A DNA stretch of 46,032 nucleotides from Polaromonas sp. 39-63-25 (GCF_002278925.1 NZ_NCJH01000025.1:1-46032); one strand, 5' to 3'; counted from the first letter of the stretch, positions 14,743 to 23,853 are shown. The notes: generated by a model not told the origin, from the letters alone. A program made the numbers and translations.

Positions 14743-15645
14743 ATGGATCATCCCCTGCTGGCGCCGTTCACGGCCCGCGACGGCGAAAACCTGGCGATCT
14801 ACGAGTGGCCGATGGAGGCCTGGCAGGCCGACAACGCCCTGCCGCCGCGCGCGGTGGTGCTGCTGGTGCATGGCCTGGGCGAACACGCGAGCCGCTATGA
14901 CCATGTGGCGCAGCACCTGCTCGACTGGGGTTTTGCGGTGCGCGCCTACGATCAGCGCGGTCACGGTGAATCGGGCGGCGAGCGCGGCGGCCTGTCCAGC
15001 GAGACCCTGCTGCTCGAGGACCTGGCCGAGGTGGTCGATGACACCCGCCAGCGGTCGCTGCGCCTGCCGCGCGCGGACGGTGCGGCGCCGGCGGACGCTC
15101 CCCTGCCGCTGATCCTGCTGGGCCACAGCCTGGGCGGTCTGGTGGCGGGCCGTTTTGTGTCGCTCGGGCTGCGGCCGGTCGATGGCCTGGTGATGTCCTC
15201 GCCGGCGCTGGATCCCGGGCTCAATGCGATCCAGAAACTTTTGCTGGCCACCCTGCCGGCGATTGCACCCAATCTGCGCGTCAACAACGGCCTCAAGCCC
15301 GAGTTCATTTCGCATGACCCGCAGGTGGTCAGCAAGTACCTGGCCGATCCGCTGGTGCATGCCAAGATTTCCGCGCGGCTGGCCAAGTTCATCGCGACCG
15401 CCGGGCCGGCAACGGTGGCCGCCGCATCCACCTGGCGCACGCCGACGCTGCTGATGTATGCCGGTGCCGACAGGCTGGTCAACCCGGCCGGCAGCCGTGC
15501 TTTTGCCGAGGCTGCCGCGAGCAACGGCGGCGCCAAGGTCGTGACCACGCGCTGTTTTGACGAGCTGTACCACGAGATCTTCAACGAGCTGGACGCGGCG
15601 CCGGTGTTTGCCAGCCTGAAGGCCTGGCTGGACGCCCGGTTTTAA
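14743..15645 (+). CDS. Alpha/beta hydrolase, monoacylglycerol-lipase type
   Basis: 300 aa. Serine hydrolase with the LVHGLGEHASRYD oxyanion segment (about 42-54), RAYDQRGHGESGGERGG, the nucleophile elbow GHSLGG (about 126-131), an Asp in LMYAGADRLVNPAGS and the catalytic His in ELYHEIFNE. This matches the Serine aminopeptidase S33/lysophospholipase group that cleaves monoacylglycerols or lysophospholipids. A TTG at 14728 overlapping the M20 stop is a possible earlier start. Its TAA stop overlaps the first bases of dispersed repeat A copy 2. Confidence 0.9.
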   Translation: MDHPLLAPFTARDGENLAIYEWPMEAWQADNALPPRAVVLLVHGLGEHASRYDHVAQHLLDWGFAVRAYDQRGHGESGGERGGLSSETLLLEDLAEVVDDTRQRSLRLPRADGAAPADAPLPLILLGHSLGGLVAGRFVSLGLRPVDGLVMSSPALDPGLNAIQKLLLATLPAIAPNLRVNNGLKPEFISHDPQVVSKYLADPLVHAKISARLAKFIATAGPATVAAASTWRTPTLLMYAGADRLVNPAGSRAFAEAAASNGGAKVVTTRCFDELYHEIFNELDAAPVFASLKAWLDARF

Positions 15646-15702
15646 GCCAAATAAGCCTGCAGCCCTCGCCCTTCCTGCGCAGACAGCTCCTGAATTTATA
15701 GC
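15644..15702 (+). repeat. Dispersed repeat, family A, copy 2
   Basis: Begins AAGCCAAAT at the hydrolase stop codon, has GCC-TG-CAGCCC and CTGCGCAGA blocks, and ends GCTCCTGAATTTATAGC (15686-15702), the exact inverse complement of the end of copy 1. Like copy 1 it lies between two convergent genes. Confidence 0.75.
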
Positions 15703-15705
15703 GAA

Positions 15706-16875
15706 TCAGGCGCTGCGCAAGGCCCGATTCCGGAGTGCGAGCCAGGCCAGCGCAAACCCCGTCAGGCCCAGCGGCAGCAGCGAGCCCAGGTTCAGCAGCG
15801 TCCAGCCCTGCGTGGTGACCAGCACGCCGGAGGCCAGTGAGGACAGCGCCAGCACCGCGAACACGCAGAAATTGAGCGCGCCCTGCGCCTTGTCTTTTTC
15901 TTCCGGCCGGTAGGCGGTCAGGGCCAGCGTGGTGCTGCCGGTGAACAGGAAGTTCCACCCCACCCCGAGCAAAAACAGCGCGATGAGGAACTGGTGGAGA
16001 TCGACCCCCGACAGTGCCACCAGCACACAGGCCACATTGAGCGCCAGGCCCACCGCCATGATGGGCAGCGTGCCGAAGCGCTTGATCAGGTGGCCGGTGA
16101 AAAAACCGGGCGCGAACATGCCGATCACATGCCACTCGAGCACCAGCGCAGCGTCGGAAAACGGCAAGCCGCAGACCTGCATGGCGATCGGCGTAGCTGC
16201 CATCAGGAGGTTCATCACCCCGAAGCCCAGCGCGCCGGCCGCGGCCGCGACGATGAACACCGGCTGGCGCATGATCTCGCCCAGGGGCCGACCGCCGCTG
16301 GCGGCTTGCTGGGGCGGCGTTGGCGGGAAGTGGATGAATGCCAGCAAGGCCATGGCCAGCAGGGCCACGCCGGCCAGCGCCAGGTAAGCCCCGGCAAAAG
16401 GAACTTCGGTCAGGCTGCGTGTGCCCGCTGCGAGATTGGGACCGGCGATGGCCCCGATCAGGCCGCCGGCCATCACCAGCGAGACGGCCTTTTCGCGGAA
16501 GGCCGGCAACGCCAGCTCGGCGGCGGCAAAACGGTAGAGCTGCGCATTGGCGTTGTAATAACCGGCCACCACGGTGGCGGTCACCAGCAGCCAGAAGTTC
16601 CGGCTGTAGGCCGCATAACAGCACAGCAGCGCCGACAGGACCGCCACCCCTAGCCCGAACTGGAACGAGGCCTTGCGGCCGAAACGCTTCTGCGTGCGCG
16701 CGACGATGCCGGTTGACAGTGCCCCGCCCACCACATAACCCATCACCGGCAGAGTAGCCATCCAGCCCAGCGGTGCCAGTGCCAGCCCGACCAGGCCGTT
16801 GATGGCGATGAAGGTGACGTTGTTGGTGAGAAACAGGCCCTGGCAGACAGCCAGCAGCCAGAGATTGCGGTTCAT
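15706..16875 (-). CDS. MFS transporter
   Basis: 389 aa, about twelve membrane segments. Family marks include the loop 2-3 positively charged stretch ARTQKRFGRKASF (about 59-71) and a central break near residues 195-215 (PPTPPQQAASGGRPLGE). Substrate unknown; the type resembles small drug or sugar/organic efflux MFS proteins. Starts at ATG 16875 with GGAAAA upstream, three bases after the rsmE stop, so it shares the rsmE transcript. Its 3' end abuts repeat A copy 2. Confidence 0.88.
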   Translation of the reverse strand: MNRNLWLLAVCQGLFLTNNVTFIAINGLVGLALAPLGWMATLPVMGYVVGGALSTGIVARTQKRFGRKASFQFGLGVAVLSALLCCYAAYSRNFWLLVTATVVAGYYNANAQLYRFAAAELALPAFREKAVSLVMAGGLIGAIAGPNLAAGTRSLTEVPFAGAYLALAGVALLAMALLAFIHFPPTPPQQAASGGRPLGEIMRQPVFIVAAAAGALGFGVMNLLMAATPIAMQVCGLPFSDAALVLEWHVIGMFAPGFFTGHLIKRFGTLPIMAVGLALNVACVLVALSGVDLHQFLIALFLLGVGWNFLFTGSTTLALTAYRPEEKDKAQGALNFCVFAVLALSSLASGVLVTTQGWTLLNLGSLLPLGLTGFALAWLALRNRALRSA

Positions 16876-16878
16876 CGT

Positions 16879-17616
16879 TCAGTTTTCCAGTGTAAGCAAC
16901 GCCAGGCAGGCCAGCGGCGCGGTTTCGGCGCGCAGAACGCGCGGGCCCAGGGTCACCGGCAGAAAGCCGCGGGCCAGCGCGGTGTCTTCTTCGGCCGTGC
17001 TCAGGCCGCCTTCGGGGCCGCTGAGCAGGGTCACGGGGGTCGTGCTGTCATACGCAGCCAGCGCTTGCGCCAGGGGCTGCGTGCCGGCGCGCAGCGACAG
17101 CAGCAGCCGCGGTTCGGCCGACGCGACGGGCGGCAGGGCGGCCAGCCAGTCGCTCAGTGTGTCGACCGCATGCACAGGCGGCAGGCGGTTGCGCCCGCAC
17201 TGTTCGCAGGCGGCGATGGCGACGCCCTGCCAGTGCGCGACCTTCTTGTCGGCGCGTTCACCCTTGAGGCGCAGCACCGAACGTTCGGCCATCAGCGGCG
17301 TGATGCTGGCTGCGCCCAGTTCGCTGGCTTTTTCGACCAGCCAGTCCATGCGTTCATTGGCCGGCATGCCCACGGCCAGGTGCACGGCGCGGCGGGTTTC
17401 ACGCTCCACGTCGCTGTGGGTGTCGACCTTCACCTGCACGTCGCTGCGGCCCATGCGTTCAATCGTCGCCTGGAACTCGCCGCCCTGGCTGTTGAACAGC
17501 GTGATCACGTCGCCGGGCTGCAGGCGCAGTACCTGCACGTGGCGCGCGGCGCGCTCGGGCAGGGCCAGCGCATCGCCGCTGGCCAGCGGCAGGTCGGCAT
17601 AGAAGCGGGCTGTCAC
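16879..17616 (-). CDS. rsmE: 16S rRNA m3U1498 methyltransferase
   Basis: 245 aa SPOUT-class methyltransferase. The N-terminal PUA-like domain begins RFYADLPL and includes HVQVLRLQPGDVITLFNSQGGEF; the C-terminal catalytic domain carries the knot motifs LLSGPEGGLSTAEE (about 196-209) and LGPRVLRAETAPLACLALL at the end. It uses SAM to methylate U1498 of 16S rRNA in the assembled small subunit. Length is normal for the family. Followed at three bases by the MFS gene. Confidence 0.95.
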   Translation of the reverse strand: MTARFYADLPLASGDALALPERAARHVQVLRLQPGDVITLFNSQGGEFQATIERMGRSDVQVKVDTHSDVERETRRAVHLAVGMPANERMDWLVEKASELGAASITPLMAERSVLRLKGERADKKVAHWQGVAIAACEQCGRNRLPPVHAVDTLSDWLAALPPVASAEPRLLLSLRAGTQPLAQALAAYDSTTPVTLLSGPEGGLSTAEEDTALARGFLPVTLGPRVLRAETAPLACLALLTLEN

Positions 17617-17640
17617 GGCCGGTCCTCGGGTGCTTGCATG

Positions 17641-17694
17641 TTGCTATGAAATATGTAGCTGTCCGTGCTTGGTCCCAAAGGGACCGGGCCGGAT
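17641..17694 (-). repeat. Dispersed repeat, family A, copy 3
   Basis: Minus-strand reading gives AATCCGGCCCGG, GGGACCAAGCACGGACAGC and a GCTAC-n-ATAGC end, the block order of family A (diverged). It occupies the gap between amgK and rsmE, both leftward. Confidence 0.6.
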
Positions 17695-17713
17695 TCGACG
17701 TTGGAGAGAAGGC

Positions 17714-18787
17714 TCAAAACGTGTAGCCCACCCGGGTCTCGTTGCCTTCGATCTCGTCGAGCAGCACCATCAGCGGTCCGAGTGCGCGGTAACGCGCACA
17801 GGTCGAACGTGCGTAGGTGATGAAACGCGGCGTGTCGGCCAGGTACTTAGGCTTGCCGTCGCGCAGGGTCAGGCGCGCAAAAATGCCAAGAATCTTGAGG
17901 TGGCGTTGCAGCCCCATCCATTCCACCGCGCGGTAAAACTCCCCGAAATCATCCCCCACCGGAAGGCCGGCCTTGCGCGCCTGCTCCCAGTAACGCACGG
18001 TGATCTCGAGCACGAAGTCTTCCGGCCAGCTGATGAAGGCGTCGCGCATCAGGCTGGCGATGTCGTAGGTGATGGGCCCGTAAACCGCGTCCTGAAAGTC
18101 GAGCACGCCTAACCGTGGCTCACCGCTTTCCGGAACCATCAGGTTGCGTGGCATGAAGTCGCGGTGCACAAACACCCGTGCGCCCCCCAGCGAATTCAGG
18201 TTGCTGTCCTTGATCTGCGCAAACAGGCCGTCGAGCTTGCCGCGCAGGGTACTGTCGATGGTGATGCCGCGGTGTTTTTCCATATACCAGTCGGGAAACA
18301 ACGCCAGCTCACGCGACAGCAGGGCTTCGTCGTAGGGCGGCAGGACATCGGGCTTCGAGGCCAGCTGCCAGCGGACCAGCGCATCAACCGCCTCCCGGTA
18401 AAGGCCGTAGGCGCGCTGGGCCTTGCCAGCCTCGGGTTGCTGCTCGATCACCTCGAGCATGGTCCGGGCGCCCAGGTCGCTCAGCAGCATGAAGCCCTGG
18501 GCCTGGTCCCAGGCCAGCACGCGCGGCGCGTTCAGCCCGGCGCCCGCCATCAGCCCGGCGACCTTGACAAAAGGCGCGCAGTCCTCCTGCGCGGGTGGGG
18601 CGTCCATGATGATGCAACTGCCGCCGTCGGCGGTACGCACCCGGAAATAGCGGCGGAAACTGGCGTCGGCCGATGCTGGTTGCACCGTTTCTGGCAGCAG
18701 GCCGTGGGTAGAGGCATGGGCCTGCAGCCAGGCGGAAAAAGCACCGGCGCGGGTGGCATCAGGCCAGACAATGGGGGATTCGGTCAT
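17714..18787 (-). CDS. amgK: Sugar kinase AmgK (aminoglycoside phosphotransferase fold)
   Basis: 357 aa. Kinase-like fold with SADASFRRYFRVRT (P-loop-like start, about 39-52), the catalytic loop VFVHRDFMPRNLMVP (Asp as base) and the metal-binding GVLDFQDAVYGPITYD. AmgK phosphorylates the anomeric position of N-acetylmuramate or N-acetylglucosamine in cell-wall recycling, normally with the nucleotidyltransferase MurU; murU is not next to it here. Position divergent from lptD is the usual one in Beta- and Gammaproteobacteria and supports the call over a true aminoglycoside kinase. Confidence 0.88.
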   Translation of the reverse strand: MTESPIVWPDATRAGAFSAWLQAHASTHGLLPETVQPASADASFRRYFRVRTADGGSCIIMDAPPAQEDCAPFVKVAGLMAGAGLNAPRVLAWDQAQGFMLLSDLGARTMLEVIEQQPEAGKAQRAYGLYREAVDALVRWQLASKPDVLPPYDEALLSRELALFPDWYMEKHRGITIDSTLRGKLDGLFAQIKDSNLNSLGGARVFVHRDFMPRNLMVPESGEPRLGVLDFQDAVYGPITYDIASLMRDAFISWPEDFVLEITVRYWEQARKAGLPVGDDFGEFYRAVEWMGLQRHLKILGIFARLTLRDGKPKYLADTPRFITYARSTCARYRALGPLMVLLDEIEGNETRVGYTF

Positions 18788-18848
18788 GCGGTCTTTCGGC
18801 CTGCCTTAAATGGATACATCAAAAGATGGGGAAAGGGTCGGGTGGGCA

Positions 18849-18857
18849 TAGGATAAT
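18849..18857 (+). promoter_or_regulatory. Candidate -10 region of lptD
   Basis: TAGGATAAT lies 40 bases before the lptD start in the 109-base divergent gap with amgK. TAGGAT or GATAAT could serve as the -10; a matching -35 is not clear. Confidence 0.35.
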
Positions 18858-18896
18858 CGGGCCAGCTTTCACAAACGGGTTTATCTCATACTTCCG

Positions 18897-21371
18897 ATGC
18901 ATCGCGCATCCCGCTCGCGTTTTATTCATTCTCCGGTCGCTCATGCCGTTCTCAGCCTGGTGTCCTGCACCGTGCTGGGCTTGGGGCATGGCGGGCCGGC
19001 CTATGCCCAAAGCCCGGCGGCAGCCCCGGGGCAGGCGCAGGAACTGCCGGGTGTTCAAACCAGCGATGGTGCGCCGGTGCTGCTCAGGAGCACTTCCATG
19101 CTGGCCGAGCAGCCGCCGGGCGGTCCGGGCATCGAACTGCCGACCTTTGTTTTTGGCAACCGCGTGTCGGGCCGTCCGGATCTCGAAACCGTGGTTGACG
19201 GGGAGGCCGAGCTACGCCGCGGCGGCTCGGCGATACGCGCCGACCGGATCGAGTACGACCAGCCGACCGATGTTGTCAAGGCCCGGGGCAATGTGCGCGT
19301 CAACAGCTCGGGCAACCTGTACAACGGGCCGGAGCTGGAAATCAAGCTCGACACCTTCGAGGGTTTTTTCCTGACGCCGGACTATCGGTTCTTGCAGAAC
19401 GACGGTTATGGCGCAGCCGACCGCATCGATTTTCTGGACGACAAGCGTCTGGTGGCGCACAACGCCACCTTCACCACCTGCCAGCGCGGCGAGGGTCCGA
19501 GCTGGATGCCGGCGTGGATCGTCAATGCCACCACACTCAAGCTCGACAGGGAAGCGGATGTCGGCGAGGCTTCGGGCGGTGTCCTGCGCTTCATGAATGT
19601 GCCGATTCTGGCGGCACCTACCTTCAGCTTTCCGCTCAGCGACAAGCGCAAGTCGGGCGTGTTGCCGCCGACGCTTGCGATCGACAGTCTCAGTGGCACG
19701 GCCGTGACCGTGCCCTATTATTTCGATATTGCGCCTAATCGAGATGCCACCTTCTCGCCGACCTTGATGAGCAAGCGCGGGGTGGATCTGGCCGGCGAGT
19801 TTCGTTATCTGGAGCCCGGCTACAAGGGTGAATTGCGCGCGAGCCTGATGCCCAATGACCAGTTGCGCAACAGCAACCGCTGGTCCTACAACTACTTGCA
19901 TAGTGGTGGGTTCAACACGGGCATACCGGCAATCGGCGGTGTAGGCATCAACCTCAATTTGAACCGGGTCAGCGACGACAATTACTGGCGCGATTTTTCG
20001 GGGTTTGGCAGTGCGGGCGCGAGTACCTTGTTGACCCAGCGACTGCTGCCCAGCGACGCCAGCCTGACCTGGGGGCGTGGCTTTTTTTCGACTTCCCTGC
20101 GCACCCTGACCTACCAGACCCTGCAGGACGTAAATTCGCCCATCGTGCCACCTTATGACCGCAGGCCGCAGCTCACTGCGGCCTACACCCGTGCCAATGT
20201 GCCTGTGGGAGGATTGGGCGGCCTCGACTATTCAATCAGCACGGACTACACGCGGTTTGAGTCGGATCGGCGATTGACCGGGCAGCCCAACGCCAGCCGT
20301 GCGTTTGCACTCGCGCAGGTGAGCCGACCCTGGATCCGGCCTGGAGGTTACATCACGCCCAAGCTGATGCTCAATACCACCACCTACCAGTTTGACGGTG
20401 CGTTGGTTAATGGAGCACGCTCGGCTTCGCGCACGGTACCAACCTTCAGCCTGGACAGCGGGCTGACCTTCGAGCGCGAGGCCGGTTATTTCGGACGCGC
20501 CTATACACAAACGCTGGAGCCGCGCGCGTTTTATGTGAACACGCCCTACCGTGATCAGAGTTCTCTGCCCAACTATGACTCGGGAGCGAACGATTTCAAT
20601 TTCGCGACTGTGTTCACCGAGAACGCATTTGTCGGCAATGATCGCATTTCAGACGCCAACCTGCTGACGCTGGGTCTGACCTCGCGCCTGCTGGATCCTG
20701 ACACCGGTGCCGAGGCCTTGCGTTTGGGCGTGGCCCAGCGCCTGCGCTTCAAGGACCAGCAGGTCACCTTGCCTGGGGGGGTACCGGTGACGGACCGTTT
20801 CAGCGACCTGCTGTTCGGTGGCTCGGTGAACTTGACGAAGGCCTGGTCACTGGACAGCACGGTCCAGTACAACCCGAAAACCAATATTTCCCAGCGTTCG
20901 ACGGTGGGTGCCCGCTACAACCCGGGCAACTACCGCGTCATCAGCGCTGCCTACCGTCGCCAGCGCAATGTCAGCGAACAGTTTGATGTGGGTTGGCAAT
21001 GGCCGATCAATGATTTGTGGGGTGACAAGGGCAAGGATCTGGGCGCCGGTCGTGGTCAGGGCGCCGGGCGCTGGTACAGTGTCGGTCGCCTGAACTACAG
21101 TGTGCCCGACAAGAAATTTGTGGACATGGTGCTGGGCATTGAATACGACGGCTGTTGCTGGATCGGCCGCGTTGTGTTGGAGCGTACCCAACTGGGGCAG
21201 GTTCTGGCAGGAAGCTCATCCAACAACACGCGCATCCTGTTCCAATTGGAGTTCGTCGGTTTCTCGCGCATTGGTTCCAATCCCCTGAAAACCCTCAAAG
21301 CCAACATCCCGCGTTACCAGTACCTGCGTGAGCAGAGCACGACACCCAGCCGCTTTACCAACTATGACTAA
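18897..21371 (+). CDS. lptD: LPS-assembly protein LptD
   Basis: 824 aa outer-membrane beta barrel that, with LptE, inserts lipopolysaccharide into the outer leaflet. Signal peptide about residues 1-37 (ending PAYA-Q). The N-terminal OstA/LptA-like jellyroll (about 85-230) starts ELRRGGSAIRADRIEYDQPTDVVKARGNVRV. The barrel fills the rest and ends with aromatic-rich strands. Mature cysteines are only C195 and the adjacent pair C753-C754; the E. coli protein has two N-terminal cysteines, so here only one inter-domain disulfide pattern is possible. The stop overlaps the surA start by eight bases. Confidence 0.97.
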   Translation: MHRASRSRFIHSPVAHAVLSLVSCTVLGLGHGGPAYAQSPAAAPGQAQELPGVQTSDGAPVLLRSTSMLAEQPPGGPGIELPTFVFGNRVSGRPDLETVVDGEAELRRGGSAIRADRIEYDQPTDVVKARGNVRVNSSGNLYNGPELEIKLDTFEGFFLTPDYRFLQNDGYGAADRIDFLDDKRLVAHNATFTTCQRGEGPSWMPAWIVNATTLKLDREADVGEASGGVLRFMNVPILAAPTFSFPLSDKRKSGVLPPTLAIDSLSGTAVTVPYYFDIAPNRDATFSPTLMSKRGVDLAGEFRYLEPGYKGELRASLMPNDQLRNSNRWSYNYLHSGGFNTGIPAIGGVGINLNLNRVSDDNYWRDFSGFGSAGASTLLTQRLLPSDASLTWGRGFFSTSLRTLTYQTLQDVNSPIVPPYDRRPQLTAAYTRANVPVGGLGGLDYSISTDYTRFESDRRLTGQPNASRAFALAQVSRPWIRPGGYITPKLMLNTTTYQFDGALVNGARSASRTVPTFSLDSGLTFEREAGYFGRAYTQTLEPRAFYVNTPYRDQSSLPNYDSGANDFNFATVFTENAFVGNDRISDANLLTLGLTSRLLDPDTGAEALRLGVAQRLRFKDQQVTLPGGVPVTDRFSDLLFGGSVNLTKAWSLDSTVQYNPKTNISQRSTVGARYNPGNYRVISAAYRRQRNVSEQFDVGWQWPINDLWGDKGKDLGAGRGQGAGRWYSVGRLNYSVPDKKFVDMVLGIEYDGCCWIGRVVLERTQLGQVLAGSSSNNTRILFQLEFVGFSRIGSNPLKTLKANIPRYQYLREQSTTPSRFTNYD

Positions 21372-22758
21372 ATCCAGTTTCCCCCCCCGTCCTGGCTTTC
21401 GCTGCGTCGCCGCGCTGGCGCTGGTGCTGGGCTTGCCCGCCCTTTCCGCGCAGGCCCAGGTCTTGAGGCCGCCTGGCCAGTTGCGGGTGCCAAGTCTGGG
21501 CACCCTGGGTAAGGTGGCGGGTGTGCAACGGCAGGCCGACTACATCGTGGCCGTGGTCAACTCCGAGCCGATTACCAACAACGAGGTGCGCGCGCGCATG
21601 CTGCGCACCGAGCAGCAAATGGCGCAGCAAGGCACGGCGTTGCCGCCCAAAAACGAGCTGGCACGGCTGCTGCTCGAACGCATCATCGTGGAGCGTGCAC
21701 AACTGCAGCTGGCCAGGGAACTGGGGGTGCAGGTCAGCGAGGCCATGGTGGATGAGGCGGTGCTCAATGTCGCCCGGCAAAACCAGTTGTCCGTTGACGA
21801 GTTGCGCCAGCGCGTGACTGCCCAGGGGTTGGTCTTTTCCCAGTTCCGCACCGATCTTCGCAATGAAATCCTGCTGACCCGGATCCGGGAGCGTGAACTC
21901 GAGTCCCAGGCGAAGGTCAGCGACCAGGAGGTGGAGCAGTTCATCCGCGAGCAGGAAGCCGGGGGCGACCCCGCCTCGCAGGAGCTCAACCTCGCGCAGA
22001 TCCTGGTGGTCGTTCCCGAAAACGCCACTCCGGCCCAGGTGGCCAGCCTCCAGGCCAGGGCACAACTGGCGGCAGAACGCGCGCGCAGCGGGACGGACTT
22101 CACCGCGCTGGTGGGCGAGTTTTCCAATGCGCCGGGGCGAAGCGCCGACGGCCAGATGGGCTTGCGCCCTGCCGACCGCTACCCGGAGCTTTTTATCGAC
22201 ACCACGAAAAATGTACCGATCGGCGGAATTGCCGGTCCGGTGCGCAGCGGTGCCGGTTTTCACGTGCTCAAGGTGCTGGAGCGAAAACGCGCCGGCATGC
22301 CGGGTGCCACGGTGGTGGAAACCCGCGCTCGTCATATCCTGCTGCGCCCCACGGCCCAGCTTGGCGAGGCGGCCGCCCTCGCGCGGCTGGCCGATTTCCA
22401 GAAGCGCATTGCTGCCGGACAGGCCGATTTTGCCGCGCTGGCCCGCGAGAACAGCCAGGACGCCTCTGCCAAGGGCGGCGGTGATCTCGGCTGGGCCGGC
22501 CCCGGCCAGTTTGTGCCCGAGTTCGAGGAGCGCATGAACAGCCTGGCGCCCGGCCAGGTCGGGGACCCCGTCGTGTCGCGTTTCGGCGTTCACCTGATCC
22601 AGGTGCTGGAGCGGCGCAACACCAAGCTATCCCCGCGCGAGCAGCGTGAAATTGTGCGTGCTTCGCTGCGCGAGAAAAAGTTTGAAGAGGCCTACAGCGC
22701 CTGGGCGCAGGAAGTGCGCGGCCGCGCCTATGTCGAATACCGGGATCCGCCTCAGTAA
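21364..22758 (+). CDS. surA: Periplasmic chaperone/peptidyl-prolyl isomerase SurA
   Basis: 464 aa. Signal peptide to about residue 33 (SAQAQ). N-terminal chaperone region (YIVAVVNSEPITNNEVRARM onward), then two parvulin domains: the first from ELNLAQILVVVPEN (about 214), the second from RARHILLRP (about 321) with the conserved GGGDLGWAGPGQFVPEF. It escorts outer-membrane proteins, LptD being a main client, which fits the overlapping lptD-surA arrangement. The ATG at 21364 lies within the last codons of lptD. Confidence 0.96.
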   Translation: MTKSSFPPRPGFRCVAALALVLGLPALSAQAQVLRPPGQLRVPSLGTLGKVAGVQRQADYIVAVVNSEPITNNEVRARMLRTEQQMAQQGTALPPKNELARLLLERIIVERAQLQLARELGVQVSEAMVDEAVLNVARQNQLSVDELRQRVTAQGLVFSQFRTDLRNEILLTRIRERELESQAKVSDQEVEQFIREQEAGGDPASQELNLAQILVVVPENATPAQVASLQARAQLAAERARSGTDFTALVGEFSNAPGRSADGQMGLRPADRYPELFIDTTKNVPIGGIAGPVRSGAGFHVLKVLERKRAGMPGATVVETRARHILLRPTAQLGEAAALARLADFQKRIAAGQADFAALARENSQDASAKGGGDLGWAGPGQFVPEFEERMNSLAPGQVGDPVVSRFGVHLIQVLERRNTKLSPREQREIVRASLREKKFEEAYSAWAQEVRGRAYVEYRDPPQ

Positions 22759-22763
22759 TGGCG

Positions 22764-22846
22764 CCCCCACGCTCGCTCACTGCGTGTAGCTCGCTGCCCC
22801 CCGGGGGGGCGCCCCGCCTGCGGCCCGGCAAAGCCGGTTCCGCGGC
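22764..22846 (+). repeat. Dispersed repeat, family B, copy 2
   Basis: CCCCCACGCT, CACTGCGTGTAG, CGCTGCCCCCCGGGGGGGC (hairpin), CGCCTGCGG, GGCAAAGCCGG, TCCGCGGC. Matches the inverted element at 7034-7129. It fills the gap between surA and rsmA and would fold strongly in the shared transcript. Confidence 0.7.
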
Positions 22847-22903
22847 TTGGACTGGCATTTCGGGGTCCGTCTCACGCGGAGATCGCGTGCGTGGTCTGGC
22901 GCA

Positions 22904-23686
22904 GTGAAACATATCCCGCGCAAGCGTTTCGGCCAGCATTTCCTGACTGATCGCAGCATCATTGACGCCATCGTGGACGCGATTGCACCCGCGGGGGGTC
23001 AGGCGATGGTTGAAATTGGGCCCGGCTTGGCGGCCCTGACCCAGCCTCTGGCAGAGCGCCTGGGCAAGCTGACGGTCATTGAACTGGACAGGGACCTGGC
23101 GCAGCAACTGCGGGCTCATCCGCAGCTCCGGGTGGTCCAGGCCGATGTTCTCAAGGTTGATTTTGTCCAGCTCGCTTCCGAAAGCGCAGGGCCTTCCGGA
23201 AAAATCCGTGTGGTCGGCAATTTGCCTTACAACATTTCCACGCCCATCCTGTTCCACCTGCTCGACGCGGTGGAGGTCATTGAAGACCAGCATTTCATGC
23301 TGCAAAAAGAAGTGATCGACCGCATGGTGGCCCGCCCCGCGACCAGCGACTATGGCCGGCTCAGCGTGATGCTGCAGTGGCGTTATGCCATGGAGAACGT
23401 GCTGTTTGTGCCACCGCAGAGTTTTGATCCGCCGCCGCGCGTGGACAGCGCGGTGGTTCGCATGGTCCCCCGGGCTGCGCCGGAGAAGGTGGATGTCAAG
23501 CTGCTGAGCGAGGTCGTGCGTGTGGCTTTCAGCCAGCGCCGCAAGCTGCTGCGCCACTCCCTGGGCCAATGGCTGGAGCAGCGGCCCCACAGCCCGCCGT
23601 TCGATGTGCAGCGCCGCGCCGAGGAAGTGCCGGTGGCTGAATATGTGGCGCTGGCCCAGGCGCTGGAAAACGGGGCGGTTGCCTGA
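22904..23686 (+). CDS. rsmA: 16S rRNA dimethyladenosine transferase
   Basis: 260 aa (also called KsgA). Starts at GTG 22904: [14 protein letters not shown] is the expected N-terminus. SAM-binding motif [16 protein letters not shown] (about 36-51), ELDRDLA, and the catalytic NLPYNIS. It dimethylates A1518 and A1519 in helix 45 of 16S rRNA. In many Proteobacteria it follows surA directly or after pdxA; pdxA is absent here. The transcript ends at the terminator at 23806-23835. Confidence 0.96.
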   Translation: MKHIPRKRFGQHFLTDRSIIDAIVDAIAPAGGQAMVEIGPGLAALTQPLAERLGKLTVIELDRDLAQQLRAHPQLRVVQADVLKVDFVQLASESAGPSGKIRVVGNLPYNISTPILFHLLDAVEVIEDQHFMLQKEVIDRMVARPATSDYGRLSVMLQWRYAMENVLFVPPQSFDPPPRVDSAVVRMVPRAAPEKVDVKLLSEVVRVAFSQRRKLLRHSLGQWLEQRPHSPPFDVQRRAEEVPVAEYVALAQALENGAVA

Positions 23687-23704
23687 GTCCTGGCCGGACC
23701 GTCA

Positions 23705-23765
23705 TTTTGCTATTTAATTGATAGCTAATGGCACTCATCCATTGAGCGCTCGCAGCCGTTTTGCA
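23705..23765 (-). repeat. Dispersed repeat, family A, copy 4
   Basis: Minus-strand reading: AAAACGGCTGCGAGCGCTCAA, then AGCTATCAATTAAATAGCAAA. The end is a perfect palindromic stem GCTAT (23709-23713)/ATAGC (23721-23725). It lies between rsmA and the two-way terminator. Confidence 0.7.
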
Positions 23766-23805
23766 GTCAATCCGGTGGCGACCGACCAGACGGCGGTTCG
23801 GCATG

Positions 23806-23835
23806 AAAAAAGCCCGTTGAACAACGGGCTTTTTT
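23806..23835. terminator. Strong bidirectional intrinsic terminator
   Basis: AAAAAAGCCCGTT (23806-23818), loop GAAC, AACGGGCTTTTTT (23823-23835): a perfect 13-bp stem with T-runs on both strands. It serves rsmA on the plus strand and the ribonuclease-barstar transcript on the minus strand. Confidence 0.92.
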
Positions 23836-23853
23836 GCAGCATGTTTGGAAGTA

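Noticed and set aside
17714-18787. Aminoglycoside resistance phosphotransferase
   Set aside because: The fold is shared, but the position opposite lptD and the sequence pattern fit the cell-wall recycling kinase AmgK.
22268-23590. 440-codon minus-strand frame
   Set aside because: Antisense to surA and rsmA, both certain; also crosses repeat B.
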